Shown here: positions 8,726 to 18,418 of the stretch, piece by piece
Numbering within the stretch: position 1 is the stretch's first letter
Layout: each line of letters begins with the position of its first letter
NCBI GenBank assembly: GCA_963784995.1
Contig: CAWATZ010000002.1
Span: 434,001-498,000, forward strand
Direction of reading: 5' to 3'
DNA length: 64,000 nucleotides
Source of the DNA: CAWATZ01 sp963784995
GTDB taxonomy: Bacteria; Planctomycetota; Planctomycetia; Gemmatales; Gemmataceae
Translations under genes and position numbers: made by a program
Notes under the pieces: model-generated
Databases searched by the model: none
Told to the model about the DNA's origin: nothing
Seen by the model: only the letters and a program-made list of their open reading frames with translations

Positions 8726-11700
8726 ATGTTACTGACGTGGTGGCGGAAACTGGTGAATCGCAAGGCCAAGAATCCCAGTCGTCCCAGGCGCGGACCATCG
8801 CCACGACGGTGGGCCGAGCTGTGCCTGGAGAGGCTTGAGGATCGGCTGACCCCAGCAACCGTGACGGATGGCGGCACCAGCACGCTCTCGATCGTGTTGG
8901 GTACAAACGAGAGCCTGGCCATCATGTCCAATGGCTCGACTTACACCTTCACGTCAAACCAGAGCATAACGAACGGCGGCGTCGCCAACCCGAGTGATTT
9001 TTCGGGTTTCGGCTCCCCAAGCCTCATGCTTCTGGCGTCAGGCATCGCCCGCTACACCACCGCCATCAGCATCACCGACAGCGGGCCCGGCGACACGGTC
9101 ACCTTCGACGACAGCGGCACCAACACCTACGCGAACAACTTCACCGTGGCGCTCGGCGACCCCGCGGCCGGCCAAATCACGTTCAACGGCAGCAGCACCT
9201 TCAGTGGCAGCAATGCGCTCTCGGCCAGCACCACCGCCGACGTCGTGATCAACGGTTCGGTGAGCAGCACGTTGGGAAGCATCACGGCCAGCGGCGCCAC
9301 CATTAGCGAGTCGGGTTCCGGCGGCATCAGCACGACCGGCACGGTCAGCCTGACTGCGGCGAGCAGCATCACGCAAACGGCGGGCCCCGTCATCACGGCG
9401 GGCACCCTGAACGTGACGGCAGGCAGCGTTGGCACCAGCGGCCAATCGCTGGTGCTCGACGCCACGTCCCTGACATCAGACACTTCAGCCGGCAATGGGG
9501 ATCAGTTCCTGGCCGACACTGCCACGGTTGCCCTCACCAGCGCCAACGCCCTGAATGCCGGGACCGGCACGATCACGTTGACAGGCGGCACCTTCCAGGT
9601 CCAGAACAGCAACGCCATCCCAAGCACCGCGACCGTGGCCGTGATCAGCCCTGCGATCCTTGACCTGGACGGCAACAGCGTCACCCTCAGCGGCCTCATT
9701 GGCAGCGGCGGCGTTATCAACAGCAGTGCCACCAACGGTGCTTTGACGCTGAACGTCCCCACCAGCGACACTTTTGTCGGCGTCCTCGGAGGCGGTGCCA
9801 GCGACAACAACTTCAGCCTCACGCTTAACGCCGGGGGCACCACCGGCACCCTGACGCTGTCGGCCAGCAATACCTACACCGGCCCGACTGACGTTGACGC
9901 GGGCACGCTGTACCTGGGGACCACGGTTGTGGTGCCCAATTACAGTTTCGAGACCCCCAGCATAGGCGCCGGCAACTACCAGTACAACCCAACCGGCGGC
10001 AGCTGGACGTTCGCCGGCAACAGCGGCATAGCGGCCAACGGCAGCCCGTTCAACAACGCCAATGCACCGGACGGCGGTCAGGTGGCTTTCATCCAGATAA
10101 CTGGGTCCATTTCGCAGAGCATCGACTTTCCCGTGGACGGCACCTACGTCCTCAACTTCCAGTCAGCATTTCGCAATGCCCAGAATGGCGTGAACGATTT
10201 CATGGTTCAGGTGGACGGCAACACGGTCGGCACGTTCACTCCAACAACGTTTGCGAGCTACCTGCCCTATTCCACGAATCCCTTCTTTGTGTCAGCCGGC
10301 AGCCATACCATACAGTTCACGGGAATCGACAGCCTCGGCGGCGACCGAACCTCCTTCGTGGACAACGTTTCGATCTCCGTGGCGGCATCGCCGACCAACA
10401 TCCTCTCCCCCGCGTCCGCGGTCACGGTGGCTGCCGGAGGCACCCTCAACCTGGGCGGCAACAACGAAACCATCGGTTCGCTCGCCGGGGCGGGAACCGT
10501 CCTGCTCGGCTCCGGCACCCTGACCACCGGGGCCAACAACACCAGCACCAGCTTCGCCGGCATCATCAGCGGCTCGGGCGGCCTGACCAAGATCGGCACC
10601 GGCACCTTCACCTTCAGCGGCCTGGGCACCTACACCGGGGATACCACCGTGAACGCCGGCACGCTCCAGCTGGCTCAGGGCACCATACCTGGCGGAGCCG
10701 TGGCCGAATACACATTCAATGGCAATACCAACGACGTTACCGGCAACGGCAACGACGGCACCATCAGCGGCAGCGGCACTTCCTTCGTCCCGGGTCCGCC
10801 GCAACTGGGCGGCCAGGGCCTGCACTTCAGCGGCAGCCAGGCCGTCACTGTGCCCTACTCCGCTGCCTTTGGCCTGAACAGCTACACGGTTTCCGCCTGG
10901 GTGGACATGGACCCCGGCTTCGCGTCGTTCACCAACGGCATCCTGGGCACGCGCTTTGGCGGCCCCGACGAGACCTTCGACGTCAAGGTGCAGGGTTCCG
11001 GCATCCACGGCGACGTCGGCGACGGCAGCAACTGGATCAACACGGGAGTGGACATTCCCAACGCTCAGGGCGGTCAGCTCACCGCCGGCACCTGGGCCCT
11101 GGTCACCTACGTCATCGACAACACCGCCCAGCAGTTCCAACTGTACGTCAACGGTGTCCTTCTAAACACGATTCCCTTCAGCGGTACTCCTCTGTTCATG
11201 CAACCTGGTCAGACCCTGGAGATCGGCGATTCCTCCGACGGCGAGTTCATGAATGGCGCCATCGCCGACGTCTTCATCTATGGCCGGGCGCTGGACCAGT
11301 TCGAGATCGATAACCTGTTTAATCCCAACCACGCAGCGCTGCCGAGCGGGACCAACGTGTCGGTGGCGAGCGGTGCAAACCTGGACCTGAACGGCATCAG
11401 CCCGACGATTGGCAGTCTCAACGGCAGCGGTAACGTCATCGACAGCGGTTCGGCCGCGACGCTGACAGTCACCGGCGGCGGCTCCTTCGCTGGCGTCATC
11501 AGTGGCCCCAATACTGCTCTGACGGTGAGCGGCCCAGGCCAAACTCTGACGCTGTCGGGGAGCAATACCTACGGCGGGGCAACCAACGTTCTCGCGGGCA
11601 CACTGTACCTGGGGAACACGTTCCTCGTGCCTGATTACAGTTTCGAGACGCCCAGCGTGGGCACTTACCAGTACAACCCCACCGGCAGCAGCTGGACGTT

Positions 11701-14700
11701 CAATGGCAGCAGCGGCCTGGCGGCCAACGGCAGTGCGTTCAACAATGCCAACGCACCCGACGGCACCCAGGTGGCTTTCATCCAGACTACCGGGTCCATT
11801 TCGCAGAGCATCGACTTTCCCGCGGACGGCACCTACGTACTCAACTTCGAGTCAGCGTTTCGCAATGCCCAGAACGGGGTGAACGATTTCGAGGTTCAGG
11901 TGGACGGCAACACGGTCGGCACGTTCACTCCGACAACGTTCGCAAGCTATCTGTCCTATTCCACTAACCCGTTCACCGTGACGGCCGGCAGCCATACGGT
12001 GGAGTTCCTGGGACTCGATGACGGCGGCGGCGACCGAACGTCGTTCGTGGACAACGTATCCATCACGGAACGATCGGCGAACAACATCCTTCCTGCCACC
12101 TCAGCCGTCACGGTGGCTGCCGATGGCACGCTCAACCTGGCCGGCAACAACCAGACCATTGGTTCCCTCGCGGGCGCGGGCACCGTCCTGCTGGGCGCGG
12201 GCACCCTGACCACTGGGGCCAACAACAGCAGCACCAACTTCGACGGTCTCATCAGCGGCTCGGGCGGCCTGACCAAGATCGGCACCGGCACCTTCACTTT
12301 CAGCGGCCTGGGCACCTACACCGGCAGTACCACCGTCAACGCCGGCACGCTTCAGCTAGCCGACGTTCCGCCAGCCGGTGCCGTCGCCGAGTACACGTTC
12401 AATGGCAATACCAATGACGTCACCGGCAACGGCCACGACGGCACCATCAGCGGCAGCGGCACTACCTACGTTCCGGGTCCGCCCCAGCTGGGCGGTCAGG
12501 GCCTGCACTTCAGCGGCAGCCAGGCCGTCACCGTGCCCTACTCCAGCGCCTTTGGCCTGAACAACTACACGGTTTCCGCCTGGGTGGACATGGACTCCGG
12601 CTTCGGGTCGTTCCTCAATGGCATCCTCGGCACGCGCTTTGGCCCCGACAACACCTTTGACCTCAAGGTGACGGGAGGTGGCATCCACGGCGACGTCGGC
12701 AACGGCAGCAACTGGATCAACACGGGAGTGGACATTCCCAACGCTCAGGGCGGTCAGCTCACCGCCGGCACCTGGGCCATGGTCACCTACGTCATCGACA
12801 ACACCGCCCAGCAGTTCCAACTGTACGTCAACGGTTCCCTTCTAAACGCGATTCCCTTCAGCGGTACGCCTCTGTTCATGCAACCTGGTCAGACCCTGGA
12901 GATCGGCGATTCCTCCGGTGGCGAGTACATGAATGGTGCCATCGCCGACGTCTTCATCTATGGTCGAGCGTTGGGCCAGGGTGAGATCGACAACCTGTTC
13001 AGCCTCAGCAACCCCGTGCTGCCGAACGGGACCAACGTGTCGGTGGCGAGCGGTGCGAACCTGGACCTGAATGGCATCAGCCCGACGATCGGCAGTCTCA
13101 ACGGCAGCGGCGACGTCATCGACAGCAGCTCGACCGCGACACTGACGGTCATCGGCGGCGGTTCGTTCGCCGGCGCCATCAGCGGCACCAACACGGCCTT
13201 GACCGTCAACGGTGTGAGTCAAACTCTAACGCTCTCGGGCACCAACACCTACGCAGGCCCTACCAACGTTCTTGCCGGGACGCTGTCCCTGGGAAGTACG
13301 GGCGCAGGGGCCAATGCCTCCGACTTCACGGTAGCCGCCGGGAGTACGCTCAACCTGCTCGGCAACAACGCGACCGTCGGTTCGCTCGCCGGTGCAGGCA
13401 CTGTCCTGCTCGGCTCCGGCACCCTGACCACCGGGGCCAACAACAACAGCACCAGCTTCGCTGGCCTTATCAGCGGCTTGGGCGGTCTGACCAAGGTCGG
13501 CACCGGCACCTCCACTTTCAGCGGCAGCGGCACCTACGGCGGTAGTACCACCGTCAACGCCGGTACACTCCAGCTCGCCAATGGTACGCCAGCAGGTGCA
13601 GTAGCCGAATACACCTTCAACGGGAACACCAACGACGGCACCGGCAACGGCAACGACGGCACCCTTGTGGGCAGCGGCACTTCCTACGTGGCGGGTCCGC
13701 CCCAGCTGGGAGGGCAGGCCCTGAACTTCACCGGCAGCCAGGCGGTCACCGTGCCCTACTCCAGCGTCTTTGGCCTGAACTCGTACACGGTTTCGGCGTG
13801 GGTGGACATGGACCCCGGCTTCGCGTCGTTCACCAACGGCATTCTCGGCACACGCTTCGGCCTGGACGACACCTTCGACCTGAAGGTGCAAGCATCCGGC
13901 ATCCACGGCGACGTCGGCGACGGCAGCAACTGGATCAACACAAGCGTGGACATTCCCAACGGGCAGGGCGGTCAGCTGACGGCCGGCACCTGGGCCATGG
14001 TCACTTACGTCATCGACAACACTGCCGATTTGTTCCAGCTGTACGTCAACGGGGTGTTGCTGAACACGATTCCCTTCAGCGGCATGCCTCTGTTCATGCA
14101 GCCTGGCCAGACCCTGGAGATCGGCGATTCCTCCGACGGCGAGTACATGAATGGCGCCATCGCCGACGTCTTCATCTATGGCCAGGCGTTGAGCCAGGCC
14201 CAGGTCGATAGCCTCCTGAACGCCAGCAGCACCGTCCTGCCGAGCGGGACCAACGTCGCCGTGGCGAGTGGAGCGAGCCTCGACCTGAACGGACTTAGCC
14301 CGACAATTGGCAGTCTCAACGGCAGCGGCAACGTCATCGACAGCGGTTCGACCGCGACGCTGACGGTCACCGGCGGCGGTTCCTTTGCCGGTGCCATCAG
14401 TGGGGGCGGCACTGCCTTGACGGTCAACGGCTCTGGTCAAACGCTAATCCTGTCAGGCACGAACACTTATGCCGGCGTCACGACTGTGAATGCCGGCACA
14501 CTGCAGGTCAACGGCACACTGTCCAGCACAGCCTCGACAACCGTGAACAGCGGCGGCACACTCGACGGGACGGGCTCGATCAGCAGTAACGTGACCGTCA
14601 GCAGCGGCGGCACCATCAGCCCGGGGACAGTGGGCACGGTCGGCACCCTCACGGCCGGCAGTCTGACGTTTAACGGCGGCACCTACCAGGGCGATTTGGA

Positions 14701-16978
14701 CCCCACCAGCAACACCGCCGACGAAATCGTCGTTCCCGGCAGCGTCAACCTGATGAATACCGCACAGGGGACCTTTAACCTGAATGTCCTGAACGGTGGC
14801 ACGCCAACGCCTGGCGCCGTTTACACCTTGATCGACAACACCGGCAGCGGGGCCATCCTCAATCCGCCCCTGGCCAATGCCATCGATGGGAGTTCGACCT
14901 CGATCAACGGCAGCATCGCCTTCTACAGTTACTCCGGTGGGAACGGCCAAAGCTTCACCTTGAAAGTGGCAGCGGCTCCTGCCATCACCAGCGCCAACAA
15001 CGCAACTTTCACTGCCGGCGTCGGTGGGACCTTCACGGTGATGGCCACCGGCTACCCAACTCCGACGCTCGCCGAGACAGCAACGTTGCCCAGCGGCGTC
15101 ACTTTCAATACGTCCAACGGCAACCTGACGGTTAGCACCTCGGCAGCCAACGGCATCTACAACCTGACGTTCACGGCCAGCAATGGAATTGGCACTCCGG
15201 CCTCCCAGAGTTTCACCCTGACCGTGGGCACTGCTCCAACCATCACCAGCGCCAACAACGCCACTTTCACTGCCGGCGTGGGAGGTACGTTTACGGTGAT
15301 GGCCAGCGGCTTCCCGACGCCGACCTTCGCCGAGACAGCACCGTTGCCCAGCGGTGTCACCTTCAATACGACCACCGGCGCCCTTGGCGTCAGTTCCACG
15401 ACGGCCGACGGCACTTACAACCTGTCATTCACGGCCAGCAATGTGATTGGCACTTCCGCCTCCCAGAGCTTCACTCTGACCGTGGGCACGGCCCCGGCCA
15501 TCACCAGCGCCAACAACGCAACCTTCACTGCCGGCGTTGGCGGGACCTTCATGGTGATGGCCACCGGCTACCCGGCGCCGACCTTCGCTGCGACCCCAAC
15601 GTTGCCCAGCGGCGTCACCTTTAATACGACCACCGGCGCCCTTGGCGTCAGTTCCACGACGGCCGACGGCACTTACAACCTGTCGTTCACGGCCAGCAAT
15701 GTGATTGGCACTTCCGCCTCCCAGAGCTTCACTCTGACCGTGGGCACGGCTCCGGTCATCACCAGCGCCAACTCAGCTTCGTTTGCCGGCGGCACGGGCG
15801 GCACGTTCACGGTGATGGCCAGCGGCTTCCCGACGCCGACCTTCGCTGCGACCCCAACGTTGCCCAGCGGCGTCACCTTTAATACGACCACCGGCGCCCT
15901 TGACGTCAGTTCCACGACGGCCGACGGCACTTACAACCTGTCGTTCACGGCCAGCAATGTGATTGGCACTTCCGCCTCCCAGAGTTTCACTCTGAATGTG
16001 TTCAACCCGACCCTGGCCACCGGCTTCATGATTACCCCCAGTACGACCAGCGCCACCGCCGGCCAGGGCTTGACCTTCACCGTGACCGCTGTGAACGGAC
16101 TCGGCACAACGGCCACCGGCTACGTCGGCACAGTCACCTTCAGCAGCACCGACCACAGCGCCAGCTTCTTCCCCAGCTCCTATACCTTTATACCTGGAGA
16201 CAACGGCTCTCACACCTTCTATACAACCTCCGTCATGTTCTTCACTACCGGCACGCAGACAATCACGGCAACCGATAGCGCTCATTCCCTGTCAGGGACC
16301 AGCGCTGCCATCCTCGTGAGCAGCGGTTCGATCCCCCAACTGCTCAAGGGACCCGCATTTTATGACGTCAGCGCCGCGGAGGCCAGCACGGGTCAGCGAT
16401 CGATGATCGATCACGTCCAGCTCAACTACGGCTCGCCGTTGCCCACTGGTTACTCTTTCGCCGTGACCACGCTCGCTGGATACAGTGGTGTGGCAGCCAT
16501 GACACCGGTTACGGTCAGCGCCGCCTACTCGGGAGGAACCTACACCCTCAGCTTCTCCGGGAAAGGGGTTGGCGCTGGTGGATCGTTGTTAGACGGGGTC
16601 TACTCCTTGCAGCTGCTCGGACCCGGGAACACCTCCACCACGCTGGCCACCTTCTTCCGGCTCTTTGGCGACGCCAATGGCGATGCTCGGGTAGACGGCG
16701 TGGATCTCGCCACATTCCAGGCAGCGGTTGGCTCCAGTATCCGGAGCGCGAATTACAAGGCCTACCTTGACTACGACAGCAACAACGTAATCAACTCGAC
16801 CGATGAGCAGCAGTTTGGCTGGAGCCCCGGCGCAACCAACGTGTTTGAAGGAGGGAGCTTTGCCCGCTACGGCTACGTGCTTGACTTGAACCCGGCGGAC
16901 ACGATGAGCTATGGCTATCTCGTGCCGATTGCAGACTTCCTCTATCCCGATGGTAAAGCGCCGCCCAAGCACTCATGA
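8726..16978 (+). CDS. Giant surface protein: autotransporter-type repeats, LamG, Ig-like, dockerin
   Basis: A 2750-residue exported protein. ATG 8726 is preceded by GGGAG, and the N-terminus (RRGPSPRRWAELCLERLEDRLTPA) carries the Arg-rich plus LExLEDR pattern of planctomycete surface proteins. Ser/Gly/Thr-rich passenger repeats of autotransporter type (GSGGLTKIGTGTFTFSG, TTVNAGTLQL) alternate with two galactose-binding-like modules (NYSFETPS, SISQSIDFP) and three LamG-type modules (AVAEYTFNGNTND, NYTVSAWVDM). Four 86-residue Ig-like/He_PIG repeats (PAITSANNATFTAG) and a Big-type domain follow. The C-terminus is a dockerin-like EF-hand pair (FGDANGDARVDGVDLATF, DYDSNNVINSTDEQQF). No beta-barrel is present. 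It is probably a carbohydrate-binding adhesin or cell-wall component. Confidence 0.85.
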   Translation: MLLTWWRKLVNRKAKNPSRPRRGPSPRRWAELCLERLEDRLTPATVTDGGTSTLSIVLGTNESLAIMSNGSTYTFTSNQSITNGGVANPSDFSGFGSPSLMLLASGIARYTTAISITDSGPGDTVTFDDSGTNTYANNFTVALGDPAAGQITFNGSSTFSGSNALSASTTADVVINGSVSSTLGSITASGATISESGSGGISTTGTVSLTAASSITQTAGPVITAGTLNVTAGSVGTSGQSLVLDATSLTSDTSAGNGDQFLADTATVALTSANALNAGTGTITLTGGTFQVQNSNAIPSTATVAVISPAILDLDGNSVTLSGLIGSGGVINSSATNGALTLNVPTSDTFVGVLGGGASDNNFSLTLNAGGTTGTLTLSASNTYTGPTDVDAGTLYLGTTVVVPNYSFETPSIGAGNYQYNPTGGSWTFAGNSGIAANGSPFNNANAPDGGQVAFIQITGSISQSIDFPVDGTYVLNFQSAFRNAQNGVNDFMVQVDGNTVGTFTPTTFASYLPYSTNPFFVSAGSHTIQFTGIDSLGGDRTSFVDNVSISVAASPTNILSPASAVTVAAGGTLNLGGNNETIGSLAGAGTVLLGSGTLTTGANNTSTSFAGIISGSGGLTKIGTGTFTFSGLGTYTGDTTVNAGTLQLAQGTIPGGAVAEYTFNGNTNDVTGNGNDGTISGSGTSFVPGPPQLGGQGLHFSGSQAVTVPYSAAFGLNSYTVSAWVDMDPGFASFTNGILGTRFGGPDETFDVKVQGSGIHGDVGDGSNWINTGVDIPNAQGGQLTAGTWALVTYVIDNTAQQFQLYVNGVLLNTIPFSGTPLFMQPGQTLEIGDSSDGEFMNGAIADVFIYGRALDQFEIDNLFNPNHAALPSGTNVSVASGANLDLNGISPTIGSLNGSGNVIDSGSAATLTVTGGGSFAGVISGPNTALTVSGPGQTLTLSGSNTYGGATNVLAGTLYLGNTFLVPDYSFETPSVGTYQYNPTGSSWTFNGSSGLAANGSAFNNANAPDGTQVAFIQTTGSISQSIDFPADGTYVLNFESAFRNAQNGVNDFEVQVDGNTVGTFTPTTFASYLSYSTNPFTVTAGSHTVEFLGLDDGGGDRTSFVDNVSITERSANNILPATSAVTVAADGTLNLAGNNQTIGSLAGAGTVLLGAGTLTTGANNSSTNFDGLISGSGGLTKIGTGTFTFSGLGTYTGSTTVNAGTLQLADVPPAGAVAEYTFNGNTNDVTGNGHDGTISGSGTTYVPGPPQLGGQGLHFSGSQAVTVPYSSAFGLNNYTVSAWVDMDSGFGSFLNGILGTRFGPDNTFDLKVTGGGIHGDVGNGSNWINTGVDIPNAQGGQLTAGTWAMVTYVIDNTAQQFQLYVNGSLLNAIPFSGTPLFMQPGQTLEIGDSSGGEYMNGAIADVFIYGRALGQGEIDNLFSLSNPVLPNGTNVSVASGANLDLNGISPTIGSLNGSGDVIDSSSTATLTVIGGGSFAGAISGTNTALTVNGVSQTLTLSGTNTYAGPTNVLAGTLSLGSTGAGANASDFTVAAGSTLNLLGNNATVGSLAGAGTVLLGSGTLTTGANNNSTSFAGLISGLGGLTKVGTGTSTFSGSGTYGGSTTVNAGTLQLANGTPAGAVAEYTFNGNTNDGTGNGNDGTLVGSGTSYVAGPPQLGGQALNFTGSQAVTVPYSSVFGLNSYTVSAWVDMDPGFASFTNGILGTRFGLDDTFDLKVQASGIHGDVGDGSNWINTSVDIPNGQGGQLTAGTWAMVTYVIDNTADLFQLYVNGVLLNTIPFSGMPLFMQPGQTLEIGDSSDGEYMNGAIADVFIYGQALSQAQVDSLLNASSTVLPSGTNVAVASGASLDLNGLSPTIGSLNGSGNVIDSGSTATLTVTGGGSFAGAISGGGTALTVNGSGQTLILSGTNTYAGVTTVNAGTLQVNGTLSSTASTTVNSGGTLDGTGSISSNVTVSSGGTISPGTVGTVGTLTAGSLTFNGGTYQGDLDPTSNTADEIVVPGSVNLMNTAQGTFNLNVLNGGTPTPGAVYTLIDNTGSGAILNPPLANAIDGSSTSINGSIAFYSYSGGNGQSFTLKVAAAPAITSANNATFTAGVGGTFTVMATGYPTPTLAETATLPSGVTFNTSNGNLTVSTSAANGIYNLTFTASNGIGTPASQSFTLTVGTAPTITSANNATFTAGVGGTFTVMASGFPTPTFAETAPLPSGVTFNTTTGALGVSSTTADGTYNLSFTASNVIGTSASQSFTLTVGTAPAITSANNATFTAGVGGTFMVMATGYPAPTFAATPTLPSGVTFNTTTGALGVSSTTADGTYNLSFTASNVIGTSASQSFTLTVGTAPVITSANSASFAGGTGGTFTVMASGFPTPTFAATPTLPSGVTFNTTTGALDVSSTTADGTYNLSFTASNVIGTSASQSFTLNVFNPTLATGFMITPSTTSATAGQGLTFTVTAVNGLGTTATGYVGTVTFSSTDHSASFFPSSYTFIPGDNGSHTFYTTSVMFFTTGTQTITATDSAHSLSGTSAAILVSSGSIPQLLKGPAFYDVSAAEASTGQRSMIDHVQLNYGSPLPTGYSFAVTTLAGYSGVAAMTPVTVSAAYSGGTYTLSFSGKGVGAGGSLLDGVYSLQLLGPGNTSTTLATFFRLFGDANGDARVDGVDLATFQAAVGSSIRSANYKAYLDYDSNNVINSTDEQQFGWSPGATNVFEGGSFARYGYVLDLNPADTMSYGYLVPIADFLYPDGKAPPKHS
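9930..14470 (+). repeat. Long imperfect repeats within the giant gene
   Basis: Two large modules (about 9930-11590 and 11620-13260) share the same order of galactose-binding-like, passenger and LamG segments and are very similar at DNA level. A third, shorter module (about 13300-14470) lacks the galactose-binding part. Stretches such as 11040-11110 and 12720-12790 are almost identical, which points to recent duplication or gene conversion. Confidence 0.85.
14972..15997 (+). repeat. Four tandem 258-bp Ig-like repeats
   Basis: Four units of about 258 bp (86 residues) begin near 14972, 15230, 15485 and 15743. Each starts with AP-ITSAN and ends SQSFTLTVGT. Units 2-4 are nearly identical in their second halves, again suggesting recent tandem amplification. 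Confidence 0.85.
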
Positions 16979-16996
16979 CGGCAGGCTCAAACACGT

Positions 16997-17037
16997 CGCC
17001 GTCCTGGCAAGAAACCTTGGTTCCTGCCAGGACGGCG
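16997..17037. terminator. Bidirectional terminator between convergent surface genes
   Basis: CGCCGTCCTGGCA (16997-17009) pairs perfectly over 13 bp with TGCCAGGACGGCG (17025-17037). It sits 18 bp after the giant gene and 35 bp from the stop of the opposing gene, so it can serve both. Confidence 0.7.
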
Positions 17038-17071
17038 CCTTTCACAGACCGAGAAACCCTGTGTTCGGTCT

Positions 17072-18418
17072 TTACACGTTTTTCAGCACCAGGGGCGGAA
17101 GGAGAATCCAGTTGGTCCCCTGGGTAAACGTGTTGCCGCCCGGGGCGCCGCCCATGTCCACGTATCCTGTGAGGAATTCCGGGTTGGAGGCTGTCGGATC
17201 ACCGTCCAGGGTGAGGAAATCATTCCCGCTCCCGAAGCGAATGTAGACGTTCCAGACCTGGTTGGCCGGCGTCGGGGTGGTGGATTCTCCAAGCTGCAGG
17301 GAGTCCGAACCATTCCCGCTGAACCAGGTGAGCTTGCCCAGAGGCGCGTTGGTGATGACAGCCGTATCATTGCCGTTGCCCAGGTTGAACGACAGGTTGC
17401 CGGCGACCGTGCCGGTGAAGTCGGTCAAATCATTGTCGCCGTTGCCGGCGGTGACCTGCATGTTGCCCAGCACGGTTCCCTCGAATGCGAAGAGATTGTC
17501 CTGCGCGGGCGCCGGACCGGAAACACCCATGTTCACGGACAGATTGCCATTGACCGTTCCATCGATTGTGTACAGGCCTCCGACCGGTCCCCCTGCCGAG
17601 GTGAGTGTGGCATTGCCGTTGACGACTGTTAACGCCTCCAGATCGATGTTGTCGCCGATTGGACCGGTGCTCGACCCGAGATTGACGGACAGGTTGCCGC
17701 CGATCAGTCCAGTTGGTGCTTCCAGTGTGAACGAATCATCCAGACTGCTGCCTGTGACTGCAACGTTCTTGCCCACGCTCCCGAAAATGCCGACAGTCAG
17801 AGAGTGGTAGCTGCCCGGGTCCGTGGCATACAGGTTGCCGGCGACGTTGCCGAAAAGTTCGAGAGTATCGATGAAGGCGGTGGACAAAGTGCCAGACAAG
17901 GTGCTTCCCGAGAACAGGGTCAAAACGTCACCGGGAGTTGAATTGTTCCCAGCCGCCCGACCCGTCACGGAAACGGGTCCGCCCACGGTCAATGGCGCAG
18001 TCACGCCGCCGACTGTCTCACCGAGTTCCAGGTTTTCCTCGCCCGAGCCGCTCAGGATGGTCAGCGAACCGCCGACGGTCCCATCGGCGACGCTCACTGT
18101 GTCACTCCCGGGGGGGCCGCCGAGGCCAAGGTTGAGCAGGACGTTCCCTCCAAACCGATTGCCCATCAGGTCAACGCCAACCGAACTCGGGAACCTGGCC
18201 AGGTTCACGATCAGGTTCCCATTGGCGGAATAGGTTCCCAGGTTTCTGGAGTTGTCAGTCACCTGGATCTTCCCGGGGGCAGGCTCCGTGATTGCCAGGG
18301 GCCCTGTGGGCGTCCCCTGGATCAGCAGGGTTCCTGGGACCACCGAAATGGTCAGCGCGGGACAGTCACGTTTCTCCAGTTCTTCCAGGGCCAATCGAAT
18401 CCGACGCGAAGTGTTCAC
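17072..18418 (-). CDS. Exported surface protein with LEELEKRDCPA motif
   Basis: A 448-residue protein made almost wholly of short beta-strand repeats rich in Gly, Asn, Asp, Val and Leu (for example GGNLSVNLG, GNLSFNLGNGND, GNGSDSLQLGE), a pattern of beta-helix or beta-roll surface proteins that often bind calcium. The N-terminus (RRIRLALEELEKRDCPALTI) matches the planctomycete LExLExR export motif and parallels LERLEDRLTPA of the convergent giant protein. GTG 18418 is chosen because GGAG lies 9 bp upstream; the longer reading starts at a TTG at 18433 with no ribosome site. The function is probably structural or adhesive, not enzymatic. Confidence 0.7.
   Translation of the reverse strand: MNTSRRIRLALEELEKRDCPALTISVVPGTLLIQGTPTGPLAITEPAPGKIQVTDNSRNLGTYSANGNLIVNLARFPSSVGVDLMGNRFGGNVLLNLGLGGPPGSDTVSVADGTVGGSLTILSGSGEENLELGETVGGVTAPLTVGGPVSVTGRAAGNNSTPGDVLTLFSGSTLSGTLSTAFIDTLELFGNVAGNLYATDPGSYHSLTVGIFGSVGKNVAVTGSSLDDSFTLEAPTGLIGGNLSVNLGSSTGPIGDNIDLEALTVVNGNATLTSAGGPVGGLYTIDGTVNGNLSVNMGVSGPAPAQDNLFAFEGTVLGNMQVTAGNGDNDLTDFTGTVAGNLSFNLGNGNDTAVITNAPLGKLTWFSGNGSDSLQLGESTTPTPANQVWNVYIRFGSGNDFLTLDGDPTASNPEFLTGYVDMGGAPGGNTFTQGTNWILLPPLVLKNV

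Noticed and set aside
14972..15997. Regular 258-bp repeats considered as a CRISPR array
   Set aside because: The units are coding Ig-like domains within one frame; there are no short repeats with unique spacers anywhere in the window.
8726..16978. Calling the giant protein a true type V autotransporter
   Set aside because: The C-terminal beta-barrel is missing; the protein ends with a dockerin-like domain.
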